This document shows positions 45,262 through 52,996 of a stretch of DNA of 64,000 nt, piece after piece (the stretch's first letter is position 1; every line of letters starts with the position of its first letter). The DNA is taken from NCBI GenBank assembly GCA_965201155.1, contig OZ241752.1, positions 1,054,001-1,118,000 on the forward strand, given 5' to 3'. The notes beneath the pieces are model-generated. The model had not been told where the DNA came from. It made no database searches and saw only the letters and a program-made list of their open reading frames with translations. The position numbers and the translations under genes were made by a program. Origin of the DNA: JANQOH01 sp965201155. Lineage in GTDB: Bacteria > Pseudomonadota > Alphaproteobacteria > UBA7887.

Positions 45262-45505
45262 GCTCGCCGCAGCACTCAGTGGCTGACCGGGCTCCCGGAT
45301 CCCCGGGGGCCCGGCGCCCGCAAGGCGCAAAGCAACGGGGATAGTTGCCGCGCTTGATCGGCGACATCGTGAACGACAAACCGGTTCGTTGATGATGAAT
45401 CACGAAAATTTCAACACCAAAGGAAAGGCAGCCCGCCCTTCGCCGGCGAACCGTCGGGCAAAAGGCTCCTTTGCAGGTATCGGACCCGCATTATTTATGA
45501 CGCCA
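45262..45505. other. Spacer between FN3 gene and IS5 copy 2
   Basis: A GC-rich stem around 45290-45312 (CTCCCGGATCCCCGGGGG) may end transcription. No gene. Confidence 0.35.
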
Positions 45506-46713
45506 GGGAAGGCCTGAACAAGTCGACATTCGATTCTGTTATGGTGGGTGAGATTGTTCAGGTGCTGGCGGTTGAGTGATGGAACAGTTGACCTTTGCCG
45601 AGCTTGAGCACGCTTCGAAGAAGCGCCGGACACGGCGCGAGGTGTTTCTGGAGAAGATGGACGGTCTGATCCCGTGGGAACGGCTGGAGGCGCGCATCGA
45701 GCCGTTCTACCCGAAGGCGGGGCGCGGGCGCCGGCCGTATCCGTTGGCGGCAATGCTGCGGGTGCACTGCGTGCAGGTGTTCTACAACCTGAGCGATCCG
45801 GCGATGGAGGACCTGCTTTACGAGGTGGAGTCGGTGCGGCGCTTTGTCGGGCTGCGGCTGTCAGGTCCGCTGCCCGACGAGACGACGATCCTGAACTTCC
45901 GCCATCTGCTGGAGAGGCACGGCCTGGGCGAGGCGCTGTTCGATGAGATCAACGCGCATCTGGCGTCGCTGGGGCACCGGTTGAAGACGGGGACGATCGT
46001 GGATGCGAGCCTGATTGCCGCGCCGTCGTCGACGAAGAACCGCGACGGCAGTCGGGATCCGGAGATGCACCAGACGAAGAAGGGCAATCAGTGGTATTTC
46101 GGTATGAAGGCGCATATCGGTGTGGACGCGGCGTCGGGGTTGGCGCACAGCCTGGAGACGACGGCGGCGAATGTCTCGGACGTGGCCACGGCGCACGCAC
46201 TGCTGCACGGGGGCGAGGAGCGTGTGTGGGGTGACGCGGGCTACCAGGGGGTGGGCCGGCGCGCAGAGAACCGGGGTGTGGTGGTGGACTGGCAGATCGC
46301 GATGAAGCGCGGCAAGCGCCGGCAGTTGGACAAGGCGGGAGCGCAGGAGGCGGCGAGGCGCAAGGGTTCGGTGCGGGCGAAGGTTGAGCATCCGTTTCTC
46401 TATGTGAAGCGCCACTTCGGCTATGCGAAGGTGCGCTACCGGGGCCTGGCGAAGAACAGGCAGCGCATCGCCGTGCTGCTGGGCTTCACCAACCTGCTGA
46501 TCGCCGGGCGCTACGCCACCTGACGCGGGATCGACCCGTGCGCAGCCGCCGCAACGCCGGCGGGCTGACGGTCGGGTCAACCGTCGAGCCAGCCTTTACA
46601 CCCCTGTCTCATTGCAACACGACAATTTTTCGCCCCGACGACGGGCCCCGGCGGCTCGCAGACCAGCCGGACAACACGAATACCCGCCATAACCACCTTT
46701 GTTCAGACCTTCC
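45506..46713 (+). mobile_element. IS5-family element, copy 2 (complete)
   Basis: 1208 bp with ends GGGAAGGCCTGAACAA and TTGTTCAGACCTTCC. Same orientation as copy 1. The transposase frame is uninterrupted. No clear target duplication was found at either copy or between outer ends. Confidence 0.88.
45579..46523 (+). CDS. IS5-family transposase
   Basis: 314 residues from ATG 45579. N-terminal DUF772 (LIPWERLEARIEPFYPKAG), first aspartate in GTIVDASLIAAPSS, the YFGMKAHIGVDAASG strand pair, second aspartate VWGDAGYQG, glutamate AKVEHPFLYVKRHFGY. Intact and probably functional; it could mobilise copy 1 in trans. Confidence 0.92.
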   Translation: MEQLTFAELEHASKKRRTRREVFLEKMDGLIPWERLEARIEPFYPKAGRGRRPYPLAAMLRVHCVQVFYNLSDPAMEDLLYEVESVRRFVGLRLSGPLPDETTILNFRHLLERHGLGEALFDEINAHLASLGHRLKTGTIVDASLIAAPSSTKNRDGSRDPEMHQTKKGNQWYFGMKAHIGVDAASGLAHSLETTAANVSDVATAHALLHGGEERVWGDAGYQGVGRRAENRGVVVDWQIAMKRGKRRQLDKAGAQEAARRKGSVRAKVEHPFLYVKRHFGYAKVRYRGLAKNRQRIAVLLGFTNLLIAGRYAT

Positions 46714-46889
46714 TTAACAGTGTCACAGACCGCGACGATATCCGCTACATCTACTCGATATTCCCCGGCGTTGAGCGAGGTGAGGAGAAAGCATGGGCCG
46801 CTCCCGCTCCCGCGATCTTTGCCTTGCCTGGATGAACGCGTTGGATGCGGGCAGGCCGGATGCCGGGATCGATACCTGAAGGCGGTACG

Positions 46890-47375
46890 ATGAAGCCAAC
46901 CGTTTATCTGGAAACGTCAGTGATTAGCTATCTCACCGCGCGACCGTCGCGTGATCTCGTTATCGCAGCGTATCAGGAATTGACCCGGGAATGGTGGCTC
47001 GACGCGATTGACAAGTTCCATCTGGTCGCTTCCGAACTCGTGATCACGGAGGCTGCAGCGGGCGATCCGGATGCCGCTCAGGCTCGTCTTGATGCGCTGG
47101 ACCCGGTCCCCCTTCTCAGTATCGGCGATGAGGTGGATCTGTTTGCCCAGATGCTGATCGATACCGGTGTGGTGCCCAAGCGGGCGGCGGCGGATGCGGC
47201 ACATATTGCGATTGCCGCAATCAACGGCATCGACTATCTGGTCACCTGGAATTTCCGACATATCGCCAATGTCGCCGCCCGGGCCAAGATAGAACAAGCA
47301 TGCAGGGAGGCAGGTTACGATCCACCGGCAATCTGCACACCCAATGAACTCATGGAGGCTTCGGATGAAGGCTGA
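46890..47375 (+). CDS. PIN-domain protein (VapC-type)
   Basis: 161 residues from ATG 46890. Acidic sites in VYLETSVISYLTARPS, SELVITEAAAGD and AADAAHIAIAAINGID, with LVTWNFRHIAN near the end, match a PIN subfamily whose toxin gene precedes a small partner. It overlaps the next gene by 11 bp. RNase activity is known for the family, not shown here. Confidence 0.8.
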   Translation: MKPTVYLETSVISYLTARPSRDLVIAAYQELTREWWLDAIDKFHLVASELVITEAAAGDPDAAQARLDALDPVPLLSIGDEVDLFAQMLIDTGVVPKRAAADAAHIAIAAINGIDYLVTWNFRHIANVAARAKIEQACREAGYDPPAICTPNELMEASDEG

Positions 47376-47565
47376 CCCCATTATTGCCGAGGTTTGGGCC
47401 ATCCGGGACGAGTACGCCGCCCGGTTCAACTACGACGTGAAGAAGATGTTCCGGGACTTAAGGAAACGGCAGCAGGAATCGGGTCGCGATTATCTGAGTA
47501 ACCGCCCTCGCCTGCTGGACGCCGCCCGCCGGGGCGGTGCTGATTCCGTCGGAACGGCGGAGTGA
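47365..47565 (+). CDS. Small partner of the PIN protein (putative antitoxin)
   Basis: 66 residues from ATG 47365, inside the end of the PIN gene. Sequence IIAEVWAIRDEYAARFNYDV then KMFRDLRKRQQESG is the short helical protein usually encoded behind this PIN subfamily. The antitoxin role is inferred from the pairing. Confidence 0.65.
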   Translation: MKADPIIAEVWAIRDEYAARFNYDVKKMFRDLRKRQQESGRDYLSNRPRLLDAARRGGADSVGTAE

Positions 47566-47643
47566 GGGCAGGAAAACCAGGTATCTGAACGCTTCGCCGT
47601 TGCACTGCCCAGCTTGGGCTGGTGTTGGATCCGAAAAGCGCTC

Positions 47644-47747
47644 ATACCGAGTGCTGTTGGTGTCGACTCATCCGGTTGCTCGGCTATCGCGCCGAAAACT
47701 GCGCCGTCTGCAAGCGAAAAACTGTCACCATCAATGACCTCTGGTAT
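47644..47747. repeat. 104-bp MITE-like repeat, copy B
   Basis: Nearly identical to 27879-27982. It abuts the inverted left end of an IS630 element (47748-47800) and appears inserted at a TA within it. Confidence 0.75.
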
Positions 47748-47800
47748 TATACGCCAGCACAACCAAACCTAAAACGGTTAGCTATTATGACTTCTGGTAT
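47745..47800 (-). mobile_element. IS630 left-end fragment
   Basis: Read on the minus strand it is ATACCAGAAGTCATAATAGC and on to GTTTGGTTGTGCTGGCGTAT, matching the first ~50 bp of the element at 24707 with a few differences. The rest is absent; a MITE occupies the break. Confidence 0.75.
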
Positions 47801-47903
47801 CAGGCGCGGGGGAAACTGACCGCTGCGGGGGCGGTAACGCTGCGGGACCGTATGGTAAATTGGGTAGGCCGCGGCGCCGTTGCGTTGACTTCGGAGAGGG
47901 AAT

Positions 47904-48045
47904 CTGGTTGCCGTCAACACAGGAACCTCGGACATACACACTGCCATCGCCGATAAGAGGGAACAACTGGCCGAGATCTGCCGACGCTACGGGGTGGCGC
48001 GTCTTGAAATCTTCGGCTCGGCGGCACGCGGCACGTCCGCAGAAC
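47904..48045 (+). pseudogene. MNT-type nucleotidyltransferase N-terminal fragment
   Basis: AIADKREQLAEICRRYGVAR then LEIFGSAARGT is the opening of a minimal nucleotidyltransferase (HEPN/MNT toxin-antitoxin type), with the GSxARG active-site motif. The DxD aspartates that should follow are missing; the sequence runs into the azt operon instead. Confidence 0.6.
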
Positions 48046-48047
48046 GG

Positions 48048-48941
48048 TCAGGACGACAGCGCCCCCGCGAGCGTCGCAACATTGTAGCGCATCATGTCGA
48101 GAAAGGTGGACGCAGGCCCGTCCGGCTCCGATAGCGCGTCGGAGTAAAGCGTCCCCCCGATGGCCGCTCCGGTTTCATCTGCGATCTGCTGGAGCAGGCG
48201 CTGGTCGGTGAGCGACTCGACAAAGACCGCCTTGATCCCCTCTTCGCGAATCTGCCGGATCAGGGCGGCCACATCCGCGGCGGAGGGCTCGCTTTCGGTG
48301 CTTAGGCCTTGGGGGGCGACGAAGCTCAAGCCGTAGGTATCGGAAAAATACCCGAAGGCGTCATGGGCGGTGACCACGGTGCGCCGGTCCTCGGGCAACG
48401 CTGCGACAACTTTCCGAATCTCGGCATCCAGCGCCTCGATTTCCGCCACATAGGCCGCGCGGTTCAAGTAGTAGGTCGATGCGTTGGCAGGGTCGGCCCT
48501 GGACAGCGCCGCCGTGATATTGTCGACATAGATCACCGCGTTGGCCAGGTTTTGCCAGGCATGCGGGTCGAAGGCGTCGCCTAACCTGCTTGGCTGCACG
48601 CCGTCAGTTGCGACCACGCGAACCCCGTCAAAGCTCGACGCTTCGACCAGACGATCCAGCCAGCCTTCGAATGCAAGGCCATTGAACACCAGAATGTCCG
48701 CCTGGCTCACGGCGCGCGCATCGACCGGGATGGGTTGATAGACATGGGCATCGCCATTGGCCCCGACCAGCGTTGTGACAGCAACCCGCTCACCGCCGAT
48801 GCGTTCGACCATATCTCCCAATATCGTGAATGTGGCGACTACCGGGACAGGGGCGTCAGTTGACCATGCCGCCATCGGCGCGGCTAACGAAAGACCGATG
48901 AAGGCGGTTACGGATATCAGCAGATTTCTGCGGTTGGGCAT
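48048..48941 (-). CDS. aztC: Zinc ABC transporter substrate-binding protein (AztC-type)
   Basis: 297 residues from ATG 48941. Signal peptide NLLISVTAFIGLSLAAPMAA. Cluster A-I fold with zinc ligands expected in GANGDAHVYQPIP, DPHAWQNLANAVIYV and VTAHDAFGYF, plus a late aspartate (GTLYSDALSEPDGPA). There is no histidine-rich loop, which favours AztC over ZnuA. It delivers periplasmic zinc to the permease encoded just upstream. Last gene of the operon; no AztD chaperone gene follows within the window. Confidence 0.9.
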   Translation of the reverse strand: MPNRRNLLISVTAFIGLSLAAPMAAWSTDAPVPVVATFTILGDMVERIGGERVAVTTLVGANGDAHVYQPIPVDARAVSQADILVFNGLAFEGWLDRLVEASSFDGVRVVATDGVQPSRLGDAFDPHAWQNLANAVIYVDNITAALSRADPANASTYYLNRAAYVAEIEALDAEIRKVVAALPEDRRTVVTAHDAFGYFSDTYGLSFVAPQGLSTESEPSAADVAALIRQIREEGIKAVFVESLTDQRLLQQIADETGAAIGGTLYSDALSEPDGPASTFLDMMRYNVATLAGALSS

Positions 48942-48954
48942 TGCGGTTTCCTTG

Positions 48955-49812
48955 TCAGGCACTGGCGCGGCGAAAGACTGTGGCAGCCATGCTGCCAATG
49001 GGCCCGAAGGTCAGCGATATCCCGTAGACGACACCTGCCACGAGGATAATTGCCGGCCCCGAGGGCAATCCGAAATGATAGGAAATGAGCAGGCCGCCGA
49101 TGCTCGCGGCAATGGCGATGGTGACCGCGGCGACGATCAGCCCACCGATACTCTCCGCCCAGAATCGTGCGGCTGCGGCCGGAAGGATCATGATGCCGAC
49201 AGCCATCAGCGTGCCAAGTGCATGAAAGCCGCCGACAAGATTCAGGACCACCAGCGCGAGAAAGGTGAAATGAGTCACCGCGCTCAGCCTGCTCACCGTG
49301 CGCAGGAACTGCGGGTCCGCGCATTCGAGAACCAGCGGGCGGAAAATGAACGCGAGCGCAATCAGCGTAATGGTCGTGATGGTGCACAGCAGGATCAGCG
49401 CGGCATCGTTGAGCGCGAGCACGGTGCCGAACAGCACATGCATGAGGTCCACATTGCTGCCGCGGGTGGACACGATCAGCACGCCAAGCGCCAGTGATAT
49501 CAGATAGAAGGCTGCGAGGCTGGCATCCTCGCGCAGCGCCGTGACGCGGGTGACGAAGCCTGAAAGCAGCGCCACGGCAATGCCGGCGACCAGGCCGCCT
49601 ATCGTCATGGCGCCGACCGAGAGCCCGGCAACCACAAATCCCACCGCTGCGCCCGGCAGGATTGCATGGGCCATGGCATCGCCGGTCAGGCTCATGCGGC
49701 GCAGCAACAGGAAGACTCCCACCGGCGTAGCGCCCAGCGAAATCGCTATACAGCCCATCAAGGCCCGGCGCATGAAGCCGAACTCGGCGAACGGCTGTAT
49801 CAGGAGTTCCAA
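48955..49812 (-). CDS. aztB: Zinc ABC transporter permease (AztB-type)
   Basis: 285 residues with about eight hydrophobic helices. The family signature includes RRMSLTGDAMAHAILPGAAV and DLMHVLFGTVLAL, then GTLMAVGIMILPAAAARFWA, typical of ABC-3 metal permeases. Starts 3 bp after the ATPase stop and ends 13 bp before aztC. Confidence 0.9.
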   Translation of the reverse strand: MELLIQPFAEFGFMRRALMGCIAISLGATPVGVFLLLRRMSLTGDAMAHAILPGAAVGFVVAGLSVGAMTIGGLVAGIAVALLSGFVTRVTALREDASLAAFYLISLALGVLIVSTRGSNVDLMHVLFGTVLALNDAALILLCTITTITLIALAFIFRPLVLECADPQFLRTVSRLSAVTHFTFLALVVLNLVGGFHALGTLMAVGIMILPAAAARFWAESIGGLIVAAVTIAIAASIGGLLISYHFGLPSGPAIILVAGVVYGISLTFGPIGSMAATVFRRASA

Positions 49813-49814
49813 AA

Positions 49815-50558
49815 TCAGGACGCGAGTCTCCCCCGGTCGTGGTGCAAGCCGATACCGGCCTCACACATCTGGCGGGCGCGGAACTGGTTCGCGGCCGTCA
49901 GCACCTTCGCCGTGGGTCCGTGAGCCACGAGGTCGCGCGCCAGTATCAGCGTCTCGGGGAAATAGGCCCGCACAGCCTCTGCATCATGCAGAACGGCGAT
50001 CACCGTGCGCCCCTCTCCGTGCCACCGCTGCACCACACCCAGGAGATCAAGCATTGTCTTGGGATCAATGCCGGTAAAGGGTTCGTCCAGCAACACCAGC
50101 CGCGCATCCTGAAGCAGAAGCCGCGCAAAGAGGGCGCGTTGAAACTGCCCGACCGACAATGAGCCGATGGGTCGGGCCTCGAAATCCGTGAGTCCCACAG
50201 CGGAAATGGCTTCGTCGATACGCGTGCGATGCGCAGCACGCACGCCGAAAAAGCCGTTGATCTCCGCCCAAAGTCCCATCGATACCAGATCGACAACGGT
50301 GAGCGGAAACGAGCGGTCGATGTCAGATTGCTGCGGCAGATATGCGATATCGTTGCGCGTGCAGGTTCCGAAGCGGACCTCTCCCGCGAAGGGGCGCAGG
50401 GTGCCCGTCACCCCTTTCAGCAGTGTCGATTTTCCCGCGCCGTTGGGTCCTATGACCGCGGTCAAGCTACCGTCGGCGACTTCGCCATCGAGTTGATGGA
50501 CCGCGGGGTGCCGGTCATAGCCGAGCGTCAGCTTCTCGAATGCCAAGGCGTAAGTCAT
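49815..50558 (-). CDS. aztA: Zinc ABC transporter ATPase (AztA-type)
   Basis: 247 residues from ATG 50558, in an ATGA overlap with a small upstream ORF. Walker A GPNGAGKST, Q-loop LPQQSDID, signature LSVGQFQRALFARLLL, Walker B LVLLDEP and the H-loop VLHDAEAV are all present. It powers zinc uptake with AztB and AztC. Confidence 0.9.
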   Translation of the reverse strand: MTYALAFEKLTLGYDRHPAVHQLDGEVADGSLTAVIGPNGAGKSTLLKGVTGTLRPFAGEVRFGTCTRNDIAYLPQQSDIDRSFPLTVVDLVSMGLWAEINGFFGVRAAHRTRIDEAISAVGLTDFEARPIGSLSVGQFQRALFARLLLQDARLVLLDEPFTGIDPKTMLDLLGVVQRWHGEGRTVIAVLHDAEAVRAYFPETLILARDLVAHGPTAKVLTAANQFRARQMCEAGIGLHHDRGRLAS

Positions 50559-50689
50559 AGGCCCCCTGGGGTGGATGTCGCCCAGAAAAACATCGCCCAC
50601 AGCGAGGTGACGATTATCGCCGCCCCGGTGAGCCGCGGGCCAACTCCGACAAGAAGGAGTCCGCCGGCCCTGCTTCGGCGGTGGCTCAT
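50555..50689 (-). CDS. 44-aa single-span membrane protein, coupled to aztA
   Basis: MSHRRSRAGGLLLVGVGPRL followed by a hydrophobic span TGAAIIVTSLWAMFFWATS. ATG 50689 overlaps the upstream ORF's TGA and its own TGA overlaps the aztA ATG, so translation is linked on both sides. Positively charged N terminus predicts N-in topology. Possibly an accessory subunit of the transporter; family unknown to me. Confidence 0.6.
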   Translation of the reverse strand: MSHRRSRAGGLLLVGVGPRLTGAAIIVTSLWAMFFWATSTPGGL

Positions 50690-50868
50690 ACCGTGACCTC
50701 GCAGGCTCGGCGGCACTGCAGTCCGCTGCACGCGATCAACGCTGCCGGGGTACAGCACAGGGTTGACGGCGCAGGATGCGGAATGATGTCGCGCAATCGG
50801 CCAAGCAGTTCATGCAAGGCCGTCGGCGTGCGGAACTGCCGCACGAAGGCGAGCACTTTCATCAGCAT
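50686..50868 (-). CDS. 60-aa cysteine-containing protein, first gene of azt operon
   Basis: Starts at ATG 50868 with GAGG 8 bp upstream and ends in ATGA overlap with the next ORF. Sequence LAFVRQFRTPTALHELLGRL is helical; the rest has CC...C...C...C spacing (STLCCTPAALIACSG, QCRRACEV), suited to metal binding. Existence is supported by position and coupling only. Confidence 0.5.
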   Translation of the reverse strand: MLMKVLAFVRQFRTPTALHELLGRLRDIIPHPAPSTLCCTPAALIACSGLQCRRACEVTV

Positions 50869-50937
50869 GTTTTTGCCTCGCTGGTTCACGCCCGCACCGG
50901 GCACCGATTCCGAAGGCCGCATATTCCGTCACATGCT

Positions 50938-50957
50938 GGATGATATAATATTACATT
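50938..50957. promoter_or_regulatory. Candidate Zur box before azt operon
   Basis: GATGATATAATATTACATTC, about 70-90 bp upstream of the first azt-operon ORF. It has the AT-rich dyad GAATGTAATATTATATC when read leftward, similar to alphaproteobacterial Zur boxes (GATATGTTATAACATATC). Confidence 0.35.
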
Positions 50958-51163
50958 CTGAACGATGTGCAACCTCTCCGACATTCGAGGCCTCCGGGCG
51001 GGCGCGTTTTGAGAATGGCGCTGATCCGTAGCGAGCAGAAATTACCTGACCCGTGCCGGCGGTCCGGCACGATCCGGCGCCATGCAAGCGGCAGCGCCTG
51101 TGCACCCGATACTCGCGCGCCAACGCTTCCGGGCAGGCGGCCGGATGACCTTGCCGCACAGCG

Positions 51164-51182
51164 CCATATGTTATATTGTTTT
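51164..51182. promoter_or_regulatory. Candidate Zur box before COG0523 paralogue
   Basis: CATATGTTATATTGTTTTG: the left half agrees well with a Zur half site (ATATGTTATA), the right half is weak. 98 bp upstream of 51280. Confidence 0.35.
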
Positions 51183-51279
51183 GTCGTTGGCTCGCTTGTC
51201 AGAAGGATGTGTGCACGGGCCGCATCGGAACGAGCGCTGGCCTGGCGTCCGAACGCTGCCTTGAACACCGGAACAGTCG

Positions 51280-52332
51280 ATGCTGAGTTTTATCCCAGAA
51301 ACTGCCTTGGCAAAGGTGCCCGTACTCGTGGTCTGCGGGGTCAATGCCCGCGCGAAAACCGGGATGATCGAACGCTTGCTCGAACGAGGCGGCACCCGCT
51401 GGGCAGTGATAACCAATGAAGTCGAAGGCCCGGTGTTCGCTGCTGCCGCGACGGACCGCGTTATCGGACAGATGGTGCCCCATGCGATCGGCTGTTTGTG
51501 CTGCATCACGCGCTCGGGGCTGGTCAGCAGCCTGCGGCAGCTTTTTGCGCGGCGCGCACAGGGTGAAATCGCGTTCGACCAGGTGGTGATCGAAACCCTT
51601 GCCGACACCGATCCGGCTCCGATTATGCAAACCCTGCTGAACAACGCCCTGGTTACCGACTACTTTCGCCTCGACAGCGTCGTCGCAATCATGGCGGGCG
51701 GCGAAACCCCGGCTTCGCTGGCGGTTTCGCACTATGGCAGGAAGCAGCTTGCGGTTGCCGACCGCATCATACTCGACCCGGAAGCGCTCGCCGCGCCGAC
51801 AACCTGCGCCGGGGTGAAGGCCCTGAACCCTGTTGCCGATCTGGTACCGTTCGATCGGCCTCGCTTGGCGGAGGCATTGATCGGAGCAGGCCTGGAGACA
51901 CGCTTGGTGGATGGCGATCTGGGCAGGTGGCTGGGGGCGCCGCACTATGGCGGCAGCGACCTGCTCGAGAACGGCCTGTACGGGTTTGCGATCGAACTCC
52001 CGCACGCGATCGAGTGGAACGCCCTGCATGGCTGGCTCAATGCCGGTACGCAGTCGAACGGAGACATCATGTACCGGACGAAGGGTGCGATAAAGGTCAA
52101 GGGCATTGACGGACCGGTCATCATCAACGGCGTCCAGCATGTCTATCAGCCGCCGCAGCGATTGCCGGAGGTCGAGGTCGATCGTTCCCGGTTCCTGTTC
52201 ATCACTTCCAATCTCGACCGCGCTGCGGTCGAGGACAGCCTGCGTATCGATTTGCCGCAATTCCAGCGGCTCAGCGAAGCCCGGGCGGCCCGGCAGGCCC
52301 GAGCGGCCATGGACCCGTCAATACCGCTTTAG
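51280..52332 (+). CDS. COG0523 (CobW-like) protein with degenerate P-loop
   Basis: 350 residues. Overall CobW/COG0523 layout: N-terminal GTPase-like fold, metal motif GCLCC at residues 71-75, C-terminal CobW_C-like domain with RTKGAIKVKGIDGPVIINGV and HVYQPP. But the P-loop position reads CGVNARAKTGM in place of GFLGSGKTT, the GEIGVD switch region is altered (TNEVEG), and no NKxD base-specificity motif is seen. It should bind metal but not hydrolyse GTP in the usual way. A normal paralogue lies 1.3 kb downstream on the same strand. Position beside azt genes suggests zinc handling. Confidence 0.8.
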   Translation: MLSFIPETALAKVPVLVVCGVNARAKTGMIERLLERGGTRWAVITNEVEGPVFAAAATDRVIGQMVPHAIGCLCCITRSGLVSSLRQLFARRAQGEIAFDQVVIETLADTDPAPIMQTLLNNALVTDYFRLDSVVAIMAGGETPASLAVSHYGRKQLAVADRIILDPEALAAPTTCAGVKALNPVADLVPFDRPRLAEALIGAGLETRLVDGDLGRWLGAPHYGGSDLLENGLYGFAIELPHAIEWNALHGWLNAGTQSNGDIMYRTKGAIKVKGIDGPVIINGVQHVYQPPQRLPEVEVDRSRFLFITSNLDRAAVEDSLRIDLPQFQRLSEARAARQARAAMDPSIPL

Positions 52333-52680
52333 CTGGTTTTCTTCCAGTCGAAGCGCCCGTGGCGTTTCAAAGCGTTCAAAATCGCGGTCGTTCGTGAGAA
52401 TGCTGTCAATGCCGTGCTCACGGCACAGCGCCACGATCTGCGCATCGAACATAAGGTTACCTCGGGCGCCCGCTTTCCGCACCGTCGCAAGCAGCCGTTC
52501 GAGAAAATCGGCGCCCGGCCGCACGACCTCGCGCGTGGGTGCGGCGGCGAGCACCTCGACGAATCCCGTCGCTTGTGTGACCGTGGACGGCGGGCTGAAC
52601 ACGCGCGCGTGCGTTACCACCCGCAGGAACTCGGTGATGCAGAACACCGGGAGCGCCCACCGATCGACGCCTTCGGCCAA
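52318..52680 (-). CDS. PIN-domain (VapC) toxin, start unclear
   Basis: The in-frame TTG at 52680 is the first usable start, but the PIN domain clearly extends further upstream to about 52775 (GDTNILIYAHRGETD with the first catalytic aspartate). No ATG, GTG or TTG exists in that part of the frame. Other motifs are intact: FCITEFLRVVTH, NLMFDAQIVALC, SILTNDRDF. A frameshift or lost start codon is likely. It overlaps the 3' end of the COG0523 gene on the opposite strand by 15 bp. Confidence 0.65.
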   Translation of the reverse strand: MAEGVDRWALPVFCITEFLRVVTHARVFSPPSTVTQATGFVEVLAAAPTREVVRPGADFLERLLATVRKAGARGNLMFDAQIVALCREHGIDSILTNDRDFERFETPRALRLEENQLKRY

Positions 52681-52753
52681 CGCAGCGACCCGCGCTGCGG
52701 CCGCTCTGTGCAGGTCGGTCTCGCCCCGATGCGCGTATATGAGAATGTTGGTG

Positions 52754-52996
52754 TCACCTGCGATCGTCGTCCATGATGCGGTAGAGCGCGTCCCGGTCGC
52801 AGAAATCGACCTTGGGCGGGCTGTCTCCTGTCACGGTCTTCAGCCGCAGCCGGAAAGGAGCCTTGTGCTTCTGCGTGCCTGCCAGACGCACCCGCAGGGC
52901 GTCTTCTACGAACCGGGTGAGCGTGATTCCTTCGCGAGCGGCTCGCCCCTTGGCTTTCCGCAGAACCTGATCGTTCAGATCAAGTGTCGTCTTCAT
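52754..52996 (-). CDS. VapB-type antitoxin
   Basis: 80 residues from ATG 52996. MKTTLDLNDQVLRKAKGRAA, GITLTRFVEDALRVRL is a ribbon-helix-helix antitoxin; the tail with FCDRDALYRIMDD would contact the toxin. It overlaps the start of the toxin region. Confidence 0.75.
   Translation of the reverse strand: MKTTLDLNDQVLRKAKGRAAREGITLTRFVEDALRVRLAGTQKHKAPFRLRLKTVTGDSPPKVDFCDRDALYRIMDDDRR

Larger units (their letters stand above)
50869..51279. other. Divergent control region azt operon / COG0523 paralogue
   Basis: 411 bp. AT-rich near-palindromes at 50938-50957 and 51164-51182 are candidate Zur sites for the two diverging transcripts. No other gene seen. Confidence 0.4.

Noticed and set aside
33194..46713. 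Target-site duplication proving a composite IS5 transposon
   Set aside because: Bases outside the two outer ends do not match, nor do those of each single copy.
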